Shown piece after piece: positions 1-12,375 of a DNA stretch of 64,000 bases; positions within the stretch are counted from its first letter, which is position 1; each line of letters opens with the position of its first letter. Below the pieces are notes generated by a model, which was given only the letters and a program-made list of their open reading frames with translations, was not told where the DNA came from and ran no database searches. The position numbers and the translations under genes were made by a program. The stretch is taken from assembly GCA_030278955.1 (NCBI GenBank), contig JAOANR010000001.1, positions 42,744,890-42,808,889 of the forward strand, written 5' to 3'. The stretch is from Hygrophila difformis (Eukaryota; Streptophyta; Magnoliopsida; Lamiales; Acanthaceae).

Positions 1-1035
1 AATCTTGAACTGTATGATTAGAAATCTCTGAAGGGGTTTATGCAATCCCATTGCTGCTACAAACAAGTTGAAAGGTCTTTTTTCTGTGTTTCTCATCACC
101 AGCCCACAATTGCTTTTCAACAAACAAAAATCTGGCTTCCAAATTCATCACGAATGATTTACAAAAGCCCCAATTGATTTTTGGATGCAAAGTTTAGACA
201 ACGCGTTCCTAGACAATGCCTTCCTTTTCCCAGTTTGAAACAAATTTTCCAGTTCTTCACAATTACATAAGAATTTCATAAAATCTAAATGTGTTTTCTA
301 CAATTCCAACATTAAATATAGCATATTCACGTCGTAGAGATTGAGACAATGCCTTCCTTTTCCCAGTTTGAAACAAATTTTCCAGTTCTTCACAATTACA
401 TAAGAATTTCATAAAATCTAAATGTGTTTCTTACAATTCCAACATTAAATATAGCGTATTCACGTCGTAGAGATTGACAGCAGCAACCAGCCAAACCGCT
501 TGTAACAACTCTGTAATTTCTATCAAATTCAATATAATCATTCAAGCACTCCATTTCTGAACCCACATTTGTACATAAGATTTAGTTAAACTTATGATTC
601 CTAAAGGTTTATGGTGACCAGGCCGGTCCTGAGGGGTGGCCAGGGGTGCAATTGCCCAGGGCCCCCGTCTAAAAGGGGCCCTAAATTTTAATTTTAAATT
701 TTAGTAATAAATTTGTGATTCTATGATATTAATTTTTCACTTAATTCTTTATGTTTTTGCTTTTAATAGAGCATAACTAACTATTAATTTCTCATTTAGT
801 TGTTTCTTCACCAAAAAATTACAAAGTTTATGAACATAAGGAAAAATCATTTATATTGACAAAGTTACATTTTTTAAGAATACTTCAATTCTATATTTGT
901 TTGGATTCAATCGGGATATATTATCTTAAGCAAAAGTCTGTTTCGAGGATTTGTGTATGCAAAATTTTGTTTTGAAAGAGACAACCCCACAATGTCCATC
1001 AGATCCTCAAAGGAATAATATTGGACTCAATGAGG
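1..1035. other. Non-coding left flank of the CACTA element
   Basis: No convincing gene is visible. It holds a 133-bp tandem duplication (listed separately). From about 619 there is a GC-rich head reading caggccggtcctgagg, followed by a ggcccc/ggggccc palindromic stretch (650-682) and AT-rich sequence. That head resembles the ends of the hAT element at 25329-26155 and could be a hAT terminus truncated by the CACTA insertion, but I found no matching right end or target duplication. Confidence 0.4.
211..476. repeat. Tandem duplication, 2 x 133 bp
   Basis: Two adjacent near-identical copies, 211-343 and 344-476, both begin agacaatgccttcc and end at gtcgtagagattg. They differ by only a few bases, such as gcatattc versus gcgtattc and a small shift in a T-run. 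No coding content is visible. It is a simple recent local duplication. Confidence 0.85.
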
Positions 1036-1059
1036 CATCACTACAAGAAAAAACGCAAA

Positions 1060-1390
1060 TACCGACCGAAAATGCGGTCGGGAACCACTGGACACGGGTC
1101 GTGACGGCGATTACCGACCGGCTTCCCGACCGCAAATGTCGGTCGGGAATATGCTGGTCCGAAAAAATAGGCCGACCAAAAAGGGGAGCGGTCGGCGATT
1201 TGCCGACCGTCTACCGACCGAATGCTGGTCGGTAAATTTACCGACCAAATTCACCGACCATTTTTTGGTCGGCAAAGGCGCCACCATGGACTTCGGGACC
1301 TCGGGATTACCGACCGCTGTTTGGTCGGTGAGACGGTCGGCGGTTTTGCCGACCGAGTTACCGACCGCATATGCGGTCGGTAAATGCTGC
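1060..1390. repeat. CACTA left subterminal repeat array
   Basis: Many direct and inverted copies of accgacc/ggtcgg, often as palindromic pairs accgaccg..cggtcgg, are packed within about 330 bp of the left terminus. In En/Spm such subterminal motifs bind the accessory protein TNPA; that this array does the same is inference. Short open frames across this stretch (951-1469, both strands) are by-products of the repeats. Confidence 0.85.
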
Positions 1391-1698
1391 ATCTGCACCA
1401 GCAGAATTCGTTTTGGCAGAAACCAAACCTGCCAATACCAATACCAGTTTTAATACACATCCACAACAATACACATCCAATACATTATCAAATTTATCTA
1501 TACATCAATACCAAACTTCCAATGCAAGCTTCACATATTTGATAACACAGATCATTCAAATTCATAACATGAAAACTTCACACAACAAGAAACATTCGCT
1601 AAAGTAATAAGTACTAGAATTCTAGTCTAACATATCACAAGAAAATGTAAAACAAACAAGTCCACGTCTCTCAAAGGCCCAAACTAAAACAAGAACAG

Positions 1699-3494
1699 TC
1701 AATGAACACCGAGGTCACCTCCTCCCGAGCAGCCTCCAAAATCATCATCCCCGTCCCCGCGGGGTGGGGATCGAGGGCCCCGACGTCCCAACAATCTCTC
1801 CATCTGCTCCGCCATGGTCATCTGTGACTGGGCGAGACGCTCTATAGTCGCCGTGTATGCATCGAACTGGGCCTGCGTCACGAACTGAGAAGTAGGCGGT
1901 GGAGGGGTGGAACCAACAGCATCCCCAGGCCTGATCGACCTGGCAACGGAGCCTATGCCATAAATCGCCTTGCGCCTGTCCGGGCCACCCGCTACGTCGA
2001 GGAACACGCGATCAGGATCCAAGGTGGGGCCAATCTCAGGATCCTGGCTTAAGGTCTCAACCACGGCATCAAACTCGGCCTGTTTTATAAGTTTTAAAAA
2101 AAATTGTCAAACAACTTAGCATTGGAGTAAATATGGAATTTAATAAGGCATTTTTTTTTTGTACCTGAAGGTTCTGTGACTTCTCGCGTACCCAATTGTC
2201 CTTTTGATGTTTTCTTGTATGTGTGTGCGCATGAAGCTCATGCAAGTGGACTGGTCCTTCCTTCTCAGCCGACTATCAATATTTAACAAAAAGGTAGTGA
2301 TCCTAATGTGCGTCATTAAATACCATATAATTTTGTCAACTAGATTTTAACATCATACCATATGATCACGAGTGGCTCGAAATGTCTTTGATCCTGCAGT
2401 GTGTGTGGGGAGAGCAGGTGCATCCTCCTGACCGCGCCTTCTGTTCAGCTTTCCCCTCTTGCTCTTCTCCTTGAATGCTTGGGAATCCCATATGCGCCCC
2501 CAATTCTCTGCCACTAGCGCATCCCCCGGCATCGGCTTTTTCTTCGCACGTATGTCCAAAGTGTAATCCTTGTATCTGTTTTTTCAAATTAAGGTCAGTA
2601 AATTTTCAAATATTACAATAAAACAGTACTGTTGTAATTTAAAAGTCACCGTGCAATGTTTCTCTTCTCCCATTCCTTCCTCACAGCAAGGGCATGCTCA
2701 GGAGCCCAACGAGCAACTTTCTGCATATAATTACAACAGAGCATTTGAATTACTAGTTTGAACAACATAATTGTATGTGCAAGGTAAACTTCATACCTGG
2801 AATTCTCCCCAATAGAACTCCTTCGTTTCTTTTGACACCTTACCCCAGCTGATTCCATTCATATCCGCTCGTCTGGGATATATGTCCGTAATCTTTCTCA
2901 CGATCGCGTTCGGGAAGTCGATACTTCAAGACAAGGATCGTTCGTTAAACAACGTAACTAAGTTTAAGACGCGTGTTGTATAAAGTAACAATTAATTATC
3001 ATTGTCAATAATGTAACATAACGTGGAATACTTACATCCCATCTGTGGCATTCGGGGCAAGGAGCACCCTGTCGAGACCTGGCTCAGCTACCGGAGGAGG
3101 CACAGGTGGAACCGCCTGTGAAGACCCCGCCGATCCTATCAACAAATTCAGATCAGTTTTATCATAAAGGAACTGCAGCAAATCTATTCTAAAAAGTTGT
3201 TAGTACCTGGAGTGCGTGGGGGTGGTGTCTCTGGAATAGCCGTATCATCAGCAATAGGCTCAATAGGCTGCTCTTCCTGGCTGGCAGCTGCAACTGTAAT
3301 TCAATATTTTTCAAATAAAGTTAAATATTTTCAAGCATGTCAAGTATATACAACATAGTAAACGTAATTTACATCTTACCTGCCATACGTCGCTGATATG
3401 CCTCCCTCGCCCGCCGTATCCTTGCCGCTTCCTCGGCAGGAGTAAGTGTCCGCTGTGGCGTGTTCGAAGAAGAGCCACTACCACGTTGAGACAT
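1699..3494 (-). CDS. CACTA accessory protein, Transposase_24-like, eight exons
   Basis: This minus-strand gene reads through eight exons with GT-AG borders: 3494-3380, 3293-3207, 3135-3036, 2923-2797, 2720-2650, 2575-2359, 2272-2165 and 2079-1699. The total is 1206 nt (401 aa), in phase with no stops. The first ATG at 3494 follows the end of the TNP2 gene by 100 bp. The N-terminus is Ser/Gln/Pro-rich (MSQRGSGSSS). The middle (exons 4-6, with FPNAIVRKITDIYP and KVARWAPEHALAVRKEWEKR) resembles the plant Transposase_24 (Ptta/En/Spm) domain. The C-terminus has a short helical stretch (residues about 300-375) and an Asp/Gly-rich tail. The family accompanies TNP2 in plant CACTA elements, probably in DNA binding. 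Exon borders were set by eye and need transcript support. No disabling change was seen. Confidence 0.82.
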
Positions 3495-3593
3495 CTGTAT
3501 ATGGGACAATTGTATTCCAATATAAGCTTTATAACATCTTCAAAACATACAGTGTGTAATAGTTGGTACGGTATTTAAGAAGTTTATCACATG

Positions 3594-6500
3594 TCAAATT
3601 TCGAAGTCCTCATCCGAAGTCTCCTGTGACGGATCATCCGGATCTGTGTCATCTAAATCATCAGTATCACTAGAGGAATCAGAGTGAACTGCCTCGTCAT
3701 CCCGCTGAAGCTCTACATATTGGACCACGCTATCTGTCAGGCGCTCCCTTGCAGTAGTGAAAGTCGTGGTTTCGATTCCATGATGTTCTGGAGCGTCTTC
3801 CTGAAATGCTTCCGGTTCTTCCCCAGGTCGCACAGTTATTACACCCCGCGGTTTCACTTTACATACGGCCAACCATTCATTCCTACCCGCAGCTGGCCTC
3901 ATCGTTGGGAACGAAGCATAACAAACTTGTTCTGCCTGGTATGCAAATATAAAAGGATCGTATATAGGCAACGACTTTGAGTGGTTAATCTCGACCAGCT
4001 TGTACTTCTCATGGGTCCGTGTTCCAATTCCTTCACGGGGGTCAAACCATCTACATTTGAAGAATGTAGTTTGCTTCATAGGCAGCGCCGGGTACTCTAC
4101 GACAATAATCTCTTCGATTATGCCATAGTAGTCTCCGGACGTGCTCGAAATGCAAACACCACTGTTGTAGGTCGATCTATGCTTGCCGTGCGATTCTGTG
4201 TGAAATTTCATCCCATTTATGAAGTACATTGAATATGAAATACCAATAGGAAGTGGCCCTTGTGCTATGTGACTCAGACATGGATTTTCGGGTGGATTTT
4301 GTGTCATATATGTCTCCAACCACCGCGCAAAGTCGTCCGACATCGCACTTTGAATATCCGCCTCACTTATCATCGGTCGTTCCTTGTGCAGCTGCTCTTC
4401 AAATGTCCTATTATTACCAATACGAGCATTGTTATCATTTTTTGCAATTTAATATGAGGTAATTGAATTTACAAAACAAATTCAGTACTTACGTGAGATA
4501 AGGTTCTATCTCTTTGCAATTTAAAATGAGGTAATTGTGAATCGCTTTCAACTCTTGTTCAGACAATCGCCTCTTCTTGGGATGACCTTGGGCACGCCCC
4601 GGGTATTTGAATACACTTGGAAGGCGATCGTCGTATTGTGTTGTGCCTCCATCATCATTCCTTGGGACATTCCTTTCCCGGGTGAATACATGCTTCTCAA
4701 AGTAATGAGAGCAGAAAATTGAGGCTTCACGAACCATGTATGCGTTGCAGATACTTCCTTCAACATGTGCCTTGTTGCGCACAGTGCGTTTGAGTCGATT
4801 GAGATATCTACAAAAACATTGAATGCATTTTTTGTATTAAACGACTGTATTGAACAAAAGTTTTGAAATTTTTAAAGTACAAGCATATTCATATTATACC
4901 TTTCATAAGGGTACATCCATCTGAATTGAACGGGACCGGCAAGGCTAGCTTCATAAGGGAGGTGGACAGGTAGATGTTCCATACAATCGAAGAATGAGGG
5001 GGGGGAAGATCGTCTCCAGCTTACACAGTACTACTGGAATATCTATGGCCAGTCTGTCTATATCTGCCTCTTTCAGCGTCTTCGCAGTGAGTGCCCGAAA
5101 AATATTGCTCAACTCTGTTATTGGCTCCCACACACTCTTAGGAAGAAGCTCCCGCCATCCAATTGGTAGTAGTCTTTGCATGAAAATATGACAATCATGA
5201 CTTTTCATGCCAAACAATCGGTGTTTATTCATGTCAACGCATCTGCCAAGATTGGATACACATCCATCAGGAAATTTTAATCCGGCGACCCATTTCAGAA
5301 ACACATCCCGCTTGTCCTTGTCCATTGTATACACTGCCCTTGGGTATTTCCCTGTGCGAGGGTCCCTATGCAGTTCGGGCCTGTTGCACAAGGTCACAAT
5401 GTCCTCACGTGCTTTCGCATTGTCCTTACTCTTCCCCTGAACATCCATAACTGTATTGAACACATTCTCAAACACATTCTTCTCAATGTGCATGACGTCC
5501 AAGTTATGTCGAACCAAATTCGTCTTCCAATACGGTAGATCCCAGAATATACTCTTTTTTTTCCATCCACATGTCTTGCTTACAATTCTATTCACTTCCT
5601 CGCCTCCCACTTCGTATACACGTCGAAGGCCATGCCTTTCTATATCCGCTAGGACTTCTTCACCACTCTTACCCCTAGGTGGCGATCTATGCTCCTCCCG
5701 ATCCTTCACGAATTTAGACTTATCAACTCTGTAAGGATGATTCGAAGGGAGGAACCTCCTGTGGTTATCAAACCACGACTGTTTCCCACCCTCTTTAAGC
5801 CGTATAGATTCTGTTTCTTCCATACATACTGGGCATGCAGTTTTCCCATAGGTGCTCCACCCCGACAACATAGCATACGCCGGAAAATCCCCAATTGTCC
5901 ACATCAAGGCTGCCTTCATCTGAAAATTTTGTTTAGAAGAGGTGTCGTATGTAGTGATCCCAACATCCCACAACTCTATGAGCTCGTCGATTAAGGGCTG
6001 TAAATAAACATCAATCCTCTGCTTTGGGCTAGATTTCCCTGGTATTATGCATGTTAGGAACATGTATTCATCCTTCATACACATAGAAGGAGGGAGGTTG
6101 TACGAAGTTAGTATGACTGGCCAACATGAGTATTGAGATCCCGATTGACCAAAAGGTTGAAAACCATCCGTGCATAAGCCTAATCTCACATTCCGACCAT
6201 CCCTACTAAATTCTGGATGTGTGGTATCAAAGTGCTTCCATGCCTTTGAGTCACACGGGTGGCACATCTCCCCATAAGTCCCATGATGATGTCCTACATG
6301 CCACGTCATATGCTTCGCCGTCGCTTCCGACGCATACAGTCGCTTCAATCTGTTTTTAAGTGGGAAATAGAACATGTATTTCCGTCCAATCCTTGAATTC
6401 GAATTTGTTTCTCTATAGCGAGGCTCGTCACAGAACTTACATTTATCTAAGGCCGAATCAGCGCGCCAGAATAACATACACCCTTTTTCACAGCAATCAA

Positions 6501-7170
6501 TTTTTTGAACAGGCAACCCTAACCCCTCAAGTAGTTTTTTCGCCTCGTAAAAATTCTTAATCATAGCATTATCCTCGGGGAGTGTATCAAGAATTAGTTG
6601 ACACAAAGTATCGAAGCACCTCTCCGATAAGTTGTGTTCGGCCTTAATATTCAACAACCTAGCAATAGTGGACAAAAGAGTCATTTTCTTGCATCCTGGC
6701 CACAAATCTTTGTCTGCCGCCTCCAACATTCGAAAGAACAACTTCTCTTGTGGATTAGGCTCCTCGGGTGGCATAGGTTCATCACTATCTTCATTTGGTA
6801 TTGTGTCGGGCCCACCAATTCCCATCCCATCGCACACCATTTGTATGTAGTCATCATCACGTGCCGACACTGATGTGGACGCCGTATTATCGGTATCGTA
6901 ATAGCGACTAAATTGGTGTGGCTCTCCATGACACGTCCATATTTCGTAGTTAGGGACAAAGCCATCACGGTATAGATGATATGTGATGTCATTATCAGAT
7001 AGATAACATTTATTCTTACATCTACTACACGGACACCTAAGTCTTCCCTGCGCTCTATCCACGTTTGGGTTTTGATGGGACATCTGTATAAATAATTTGA
7101 CCCCATTTTTAAATTCATCTGTGAGTACTCCAATACTACGTCGGGAGCGGTACATCCAACTTCGGTCCAT
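3594..7170 (-). CDS. CACTA TNP2-like transposase, three exons, frameshifted in a G8 run
   Basis: Exons on the minus strand are 7170-4900, 4807-4493 and 4407-3594, about 1130 codons. The N-terminal part has a Cys-rich transposon-associated domain (RCPCSRCKNKC ... DGFVPNYEIWTCHGE). The core matches Transposase_21: LCTDGFQPFG, IPGKSSPKQRIDVYLQPLI, GDFPAYAMLSGWSTYGK.ACPVC and LDVMHIEKNVFENVFN. Exon 2 continues the DUF4218 region (RLKRTVRNKAHVEGSI), and exon 3 is the DUF4216 region with an acidic Ser/Asp-rich tail. The enzyme would bind and cut element ends. The frame is lost at 4998-5005, a run of eight G on the plus strand; the following conserved sequence continues in another frame, so one indel (mutation or sequencing error) breaks the gene. 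The start at 7170 is the first Met of the conserved domain. The next 329 bp upstream end at the nested LTR element. Confidence 0.88.
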
Positions 7171-7499
7171 ACCTATGACATTTTGAATTCCACTTGAATA
7201 TTATTAATCAATCGCATGTAATCACCAAATCCTACCGGGTAAATTAGCGCATGAGGTTGTGTATAGACGATTGATGGGCAATTTCATGTTGAAACACATT
7301 ATGAAACATCTGTTGTTGGGATTTTTGTTGATTGTAATTAAGTCATTTTATGTGCTAATCTTTTACAATTAACTATTATAATCTTTTAAGAATTAAGAAC
7401 GATATTGGTGATATTAGGAATTAAGAATTTTCAATTTAAGAATGATATTGAATAACAATCCTAGGAGTTAAGAATTTTCAATTTAAGAATGATATTATG
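7171..7499. other. Spacer between TNP2 start and nested LTR element
   Basis: AT-rich, no ORF. It contains two copies of a short direct repeat built on gaattaagaattttcaatt and aagaatgatatt (about 7410-7499). It ends with TTATG (7495-7499), the target duplication of the inserted LTR element. It may be 5' leader or an upstream intron of the TNP2 transcript. Confidence 0.5.
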
Positions 7500-10400
7500 T
7501 GTAACGCCCCGAAAATTCAAACCTGATTTTCGCAAGCATTACCGCCGTACCAGCCATCCTAAACTAGTGGCCAGCTAACTTAGAATAGCTAGTACAAGGC
7601 TGAGTACAAGCCTGCAGTGATTATCTGATTAATCAATTATGAGCGGAAGCTAAAACAAATAGACATATAGGCATATAATAAGTCTCTACATAAATCCAAT
7701 AATAGAACTAACATATTACTCAGGCTACAAGTCTCATAATCCAAAACTAGGCACCAAGCCAATATTCCAAGTAAAAGGGGCTACCAGCCAAAGCAGTAAA
7801 TCACGTATGGCCACAGGCCGACAGAAAGTAAATCATAGGCTCACAGTTCTCTACTAGCAAATAGACCAATATCAGTCAAGTAATAATAACATAATATCAT
7901 GTATAAATAATTGAATTCAATATAAACTCCTATCTAAGTGATCTCTCAAAATTCCCAAATCCCATGTCATGATGTAGCGCCTCCAGTGAATCTACAAAAC
8001 AGACAAACAAATGGAGTCAGTACAACGTACTGAGCAAGGGAACTATGTGCAGGGGGAAAAATAAAGGGAGACACTTAAGTAATATAACAAGTGAACATAT
8101 AAATAAATCATCACAACAACATATACCATTAAAAACAACCATAACATACAAAAGACATATAGCATATAATTAAATCATCACACCGTCCCATACCGGTGCT
8201 TCAACCACAACATACAAGAACAGATAAATAGAGTGATGCATATGATGCATGGCCTAGCATACACCTATCTACCCTATATGCAAATGCAGATGAATATGCC
8301 TAGCCGGCAACCTAAAAACCCGGGCGGTATGAACCCACGGGTGAGGATATCATCAACTCCAACCCGTTACAGGGTAACATACACCATCCCCGTAGGGACC
8401 ACAGGCATCACAGCCCAAATCATCCACCCCGAAGGGTCAACAGGCATAGCAGCCAATAATAACAGGCATATCAGCCAATAATCCACCCCGCAGGGCCATC
8501 GGGTCTCAATAACACCTATGAAGGCTGCCCGATATGTCATGCATTCGTCCCATCGGCCACCGGGACTCAACAACACCTGTGAAGGCTGCCCGTGTGACCA
8601 TAATCAACATTGTAAAATTTGTAACTAGCTCATCATAGAATAATACAAGTCAATTTCTTTTCCCAACAAAGCAAGTGCCATAAAGATAAGGGAAGGAACA
8701 ATAATGTAAGTTGTAGTGGAACAACTTGATTAAGTTTTAATCAATGTAATACTTCAATTCTGCGAACCTTCTAGTACACAAATAAATTGATCAAAGTAGC
8801 ATTTCTTCATCCAAATCCAATCCAAGGATACAAGACTAATGTAGGGGTAAATACTGGACATAACTAATTTCACTTTCTAATGATATAATAAATAAAAACC
8901 AATCCTCTGCCATTACACTTGTGCTGCTAGCTACACATAATTAATTAAAATAATTTTTCTATATAATACTAATCCTAATACTAAAATTTGTAATAATTAT
9001 ACATAAATACCTACCTACACACGCACACTTGCACATCTCCAGAAGTTGTTCTTAAAATATCTAGCTCTAGGGATTAGAGAAGGTATTTTCAATGGGTACA
9101 GTACATATATACACACATAATATATACTTCTATATATATATATGTAGGTGGGAATCATCTCAATTGTCATGATAAATTAATGGTATTAGTTCATAGAACA
9201 CAAAAAGGCATATACCTCATAACCTCATATTTCCAGGATTTACTCACATATCTAAATGGATTCCAATTTATACGCAGAAGGCAAGAGAGGAAGATGAAAC
9301 CATATATAATACAAGATATGCACTATCAACCCTTGCTCATATACACAATAATCCATAAATCCCAATTTACATGAGCAATCAGCAATAAATCAACTTTTAT
9401 ACTATTTATTTATTTATCAAGTGCTCAAAGAATGCCCATTAGATCATCAATAAACCAATTAATTTCGAAGAGACAAACTCTTCAACTCAAACTCACTACT
9501 CTAGAACAATAGGACTTATTCAAGTCATTCAAGAACACTATTATAGTCTAAATACGTTATTACTCAAATTATCTAACTAGTAATCTTTCTCCATAGCTCA
9601 CCTAATGATATATATAACATAGTAATCAATTTATACTCAACACCCAACAATTAGCCAATTATCCAGGAAGTTAAAATCACCATTTCAAGTATCTAGAACC
9701 AAGTTATCAAGAATGCCCAAGCATTCACTTTATTCTAAGAATTTTGTACTCAATTTATTAGATCCGAGTACTATCCCCACATAACCACAATTCCAAAAAT
9801 AATTGACCAATTAAACCAACGATTATCAAAATATCAATTCACCAATTAGCCCAACAACACACAAGGATATTCACTTACACACAACTATCTGATTCCAACC
9901 ATCTCACAATTGTCCAACAATTAACCTCATTATTTAATTTCAAATGATTAACTTAACTATCCAAAAATTCCAGGTTCTCATAAAATCATCAATTTAACCT
10001 CAACAATCCAATATTCCTTTTTCTAAATCAATGAATTCATTCCAATCCATAATCCCCAAATTCTTAGTTCAATCAACAATTAATCAAAACATCCATACAC
10101 CCATTAACCAGACAAAACCCAAGAATATTCACTTATGAACAAATATCCAACTCCAACCATTTCACAATTATCCAACTATCACATAAAATTAATCTTAACT
10201 ATTCAAGAATTCCCAATTCATATAAATATCAGTATCACCAAAACCCAACAATCTAATATCCTTCTATCCAAATTTAATAAAGTCATTCCGAACCAAGAAT
10301 CCCCAATATCTCAATTAAATCAACAATCCAAATCAAAATCGATATATAATCACCCAAATTAATCTATCAAACCAACCATTTTCAATTTCCAAAATGGTAG

Positions 10401-10967
10401 AGCAGAAGAGAAGAAAAGAGAAGAGAGTGAAGAAGAAAGAATGGAGGGCGCCACTCCCTCCACCCACTGCTTGATGCGCAGCGGCAACTACCTTGGCGTT
10501 GCACGGCTATGTGCGACGCCGCCACCACTGTCCTGGTCGGGGCCGACTGCCCCGACCTCCGTTCCATCGCTGTCCGCCGATGCGCAGCGGAGGTTCCGCC
10601 GTGGTTCTTATTTCCGGTGAAGAAAGGGGAAGAAAGAAAAGGGAGAACCGGAGAAAGAAAGGATAAACCCCAACACAAAATAAATACACATAATTTCCCT
10701 TGCCTGATTAAATCGAATGGCTTCCGAGCTTTCAATCGTCTTCTTCCTCAATTCCTCAAGCTTTCATCCCTTCGCCCCTAATCTGTGTTTCTCCTTTCTC
10801 CCAACTCACGCTCAAAGGCACCAGGAATAAGAAAAAATGGAATATGGATAGTGGGCTTGGCCATGGTAGGGTTAATAACACTTGGGCTTGGGTTAAAAAT
10901 GATACCTGGGCTTTTGAGTGCTTGGGCTATTGCTAATCAATTGGTAAATGGGATTTGGGTCATTACA
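7500..10967 (-). repeat. 3' LTR of the LARD-like element
   Basis: Left copy of the 3468-bp LTR, beginning TGTAACGCC and ending CATTACA; 3' LTR in element orientation. It contains a short internal repeat (about 8490-8600) in which a block ending aaggctgcccg occurs twice, and a GC-rich stretch at 10440-10620. The ORFs inside it (for example 8233-8481, 10382-10735) recur unchanged in the other LTR and look like nothing known, so I treat them as chance. Confidence 0.93.
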
Positions 10968-10983
10968 TCCTCTCCCCCTTAAG
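10968..10983 (-). other. Polypurine tract of the LARD-like element
   Basis: On the minus strand the bases next to the LTR read cttaagggggagagga, a typical purine-rich plus-strand primer site immediately before the 3' LTR. Confidence 0.8.
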
Positions 10984-12360
10984 ATTATTTCGTCCCGAAA
11001 TAAAGCAAATGAAACGAAACGTAAGAAACTTATAAGGTAGCTTGTTAGCTCACTGTAACCGATTCATATCCGATTCGATATAATATGCATCTTCATCAGA
11101 CTTAACCTTTCACACACTCCACCTGTGTACACTCACATTACTGGAGAAGGCCGATAGGTCTCGAATTCTCAGCCTTCACATGCTGATAGAGGAAATCATG
11201 CATGCACTAGTTGTGTCATCAAGTAATCCAGTGCCATGCCATCGAATATCATCAAGGTAAGCCAGCTCACATTTAAAGTCAAGTATTGGTTCTAAAGAAC
11301 ACACAGGTTTTAAACCACGCTATAATAAAGACTACGCACACAAATGTTTCTCTTTCGCACCGGAACTGAACCCTTATACAAAGAGCGGATACTCTTATCT
11401 TCTGTATAAATCACCTCGGCATTCATCATGCCAGAAGACATTCTTGTGAAGTATACATGTTCACTTTGATAGTAGTATCAGTCTTCCAAACACGTAGTAG
11501 AAATACAACTTTTGCCAGGAAATACGTCACTGAACACAACTGAAACTAAGATACTCGAATCAGCCAATGCATCAGCTCGCAAATTCCGTATTTAACACAA
11601 GTAGATAGGGTATCCCCTATATAGCAGTACAAAGCAACAACAAAAACAGTCTGCAATAAAGGGCCAACAAAAACAGGAATGCTAAGAATAAAGTTGCCCC
11701 AACGGCCCGAAAGAAATCCGAACACGACAATCAATCACAACACGATGACAATCAGTCAACTCGTGCCCAATATGACATCACATTTTATTAAGCCAAAACC
11801 ATCCGCTTACCCAAAAATGACGGCCCTCAACGCCCAACACTATATCATGTCACGTGTGATCAGTACGAAAAATTATTGCCTGAAGGCAGACACTAGCATC
11901 TGGTAGGACCCCGACGGTACTACTCTATGCTCATGTATGAATCTCAGAGCCACAAATGAACATGCGGCTCCGGACTCAAACAAAAAAATTGCAACATGAC
12001 TCGCAATAAGAAGAGTTTCCTAAGCAAAGTTACGATTTCGCCAGTTAACAAAAGAGTAAAGAAGAAACACCCATCTGTAACCTACATACAATGTTAGCAG
12101 AAATTCCCGTCATACAAAAGCACCATCATAGAACAATAATAACAACAAGAAAGCAAATTACAGCCCTCACTGACCGTGATGAATAAAGATCACAACTAGA
12201 GTACCACGATTCTCTCACAGTTTCCCTGAACTGTGATATAACCTGGTATGTGCAATACCAAAAGCATAAGTAAATACAATGCAGTCCTACACTACATGAA
12301 TCCCCACACAGCTCACCACCTCAGTCTACACAAGTTTTAACAAAATAAGAGAGCACGCAG
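10984..12360 (-). other. Gene-free interior of the LARD-like element
   Basis: About 1.4 kb with no ORF longer than about 75 codons and no recognisable gag or pol motif on either strand. It presumably retains only signals for transcription, packaging and reverse transcription. It keeps the gypsy-like segment cgtcccgaaataaagc next to the polypurine tract. Confidence 0.75.
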
Positions 12361-12372
12361 GCCCTGATACCA
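12361..12372 (-). other. Primer-binding site of the LARD-like element (tRNA-Met type)
   Basis: Minus strand reads tggtatcagggc three bases after the 5' LTR end. This matches the plant initiator tRNA-Met type site (tggtatcagagc) except for one base. Confidence 0.85.
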
Positions 12373-12375
12373 CTC

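Noticed and set aside
951..1469. Overlapping ORFs on both strands at the CACTA left end
   Set aside because: They are built from the GGTCGG subterminal repeats and overlap each other on opposite strands; no domain.
8233..10735. ORFs inside the long LTR
   Set aside because: Present identically in both LTRs, short, overlapping, and with no recognisable motif.
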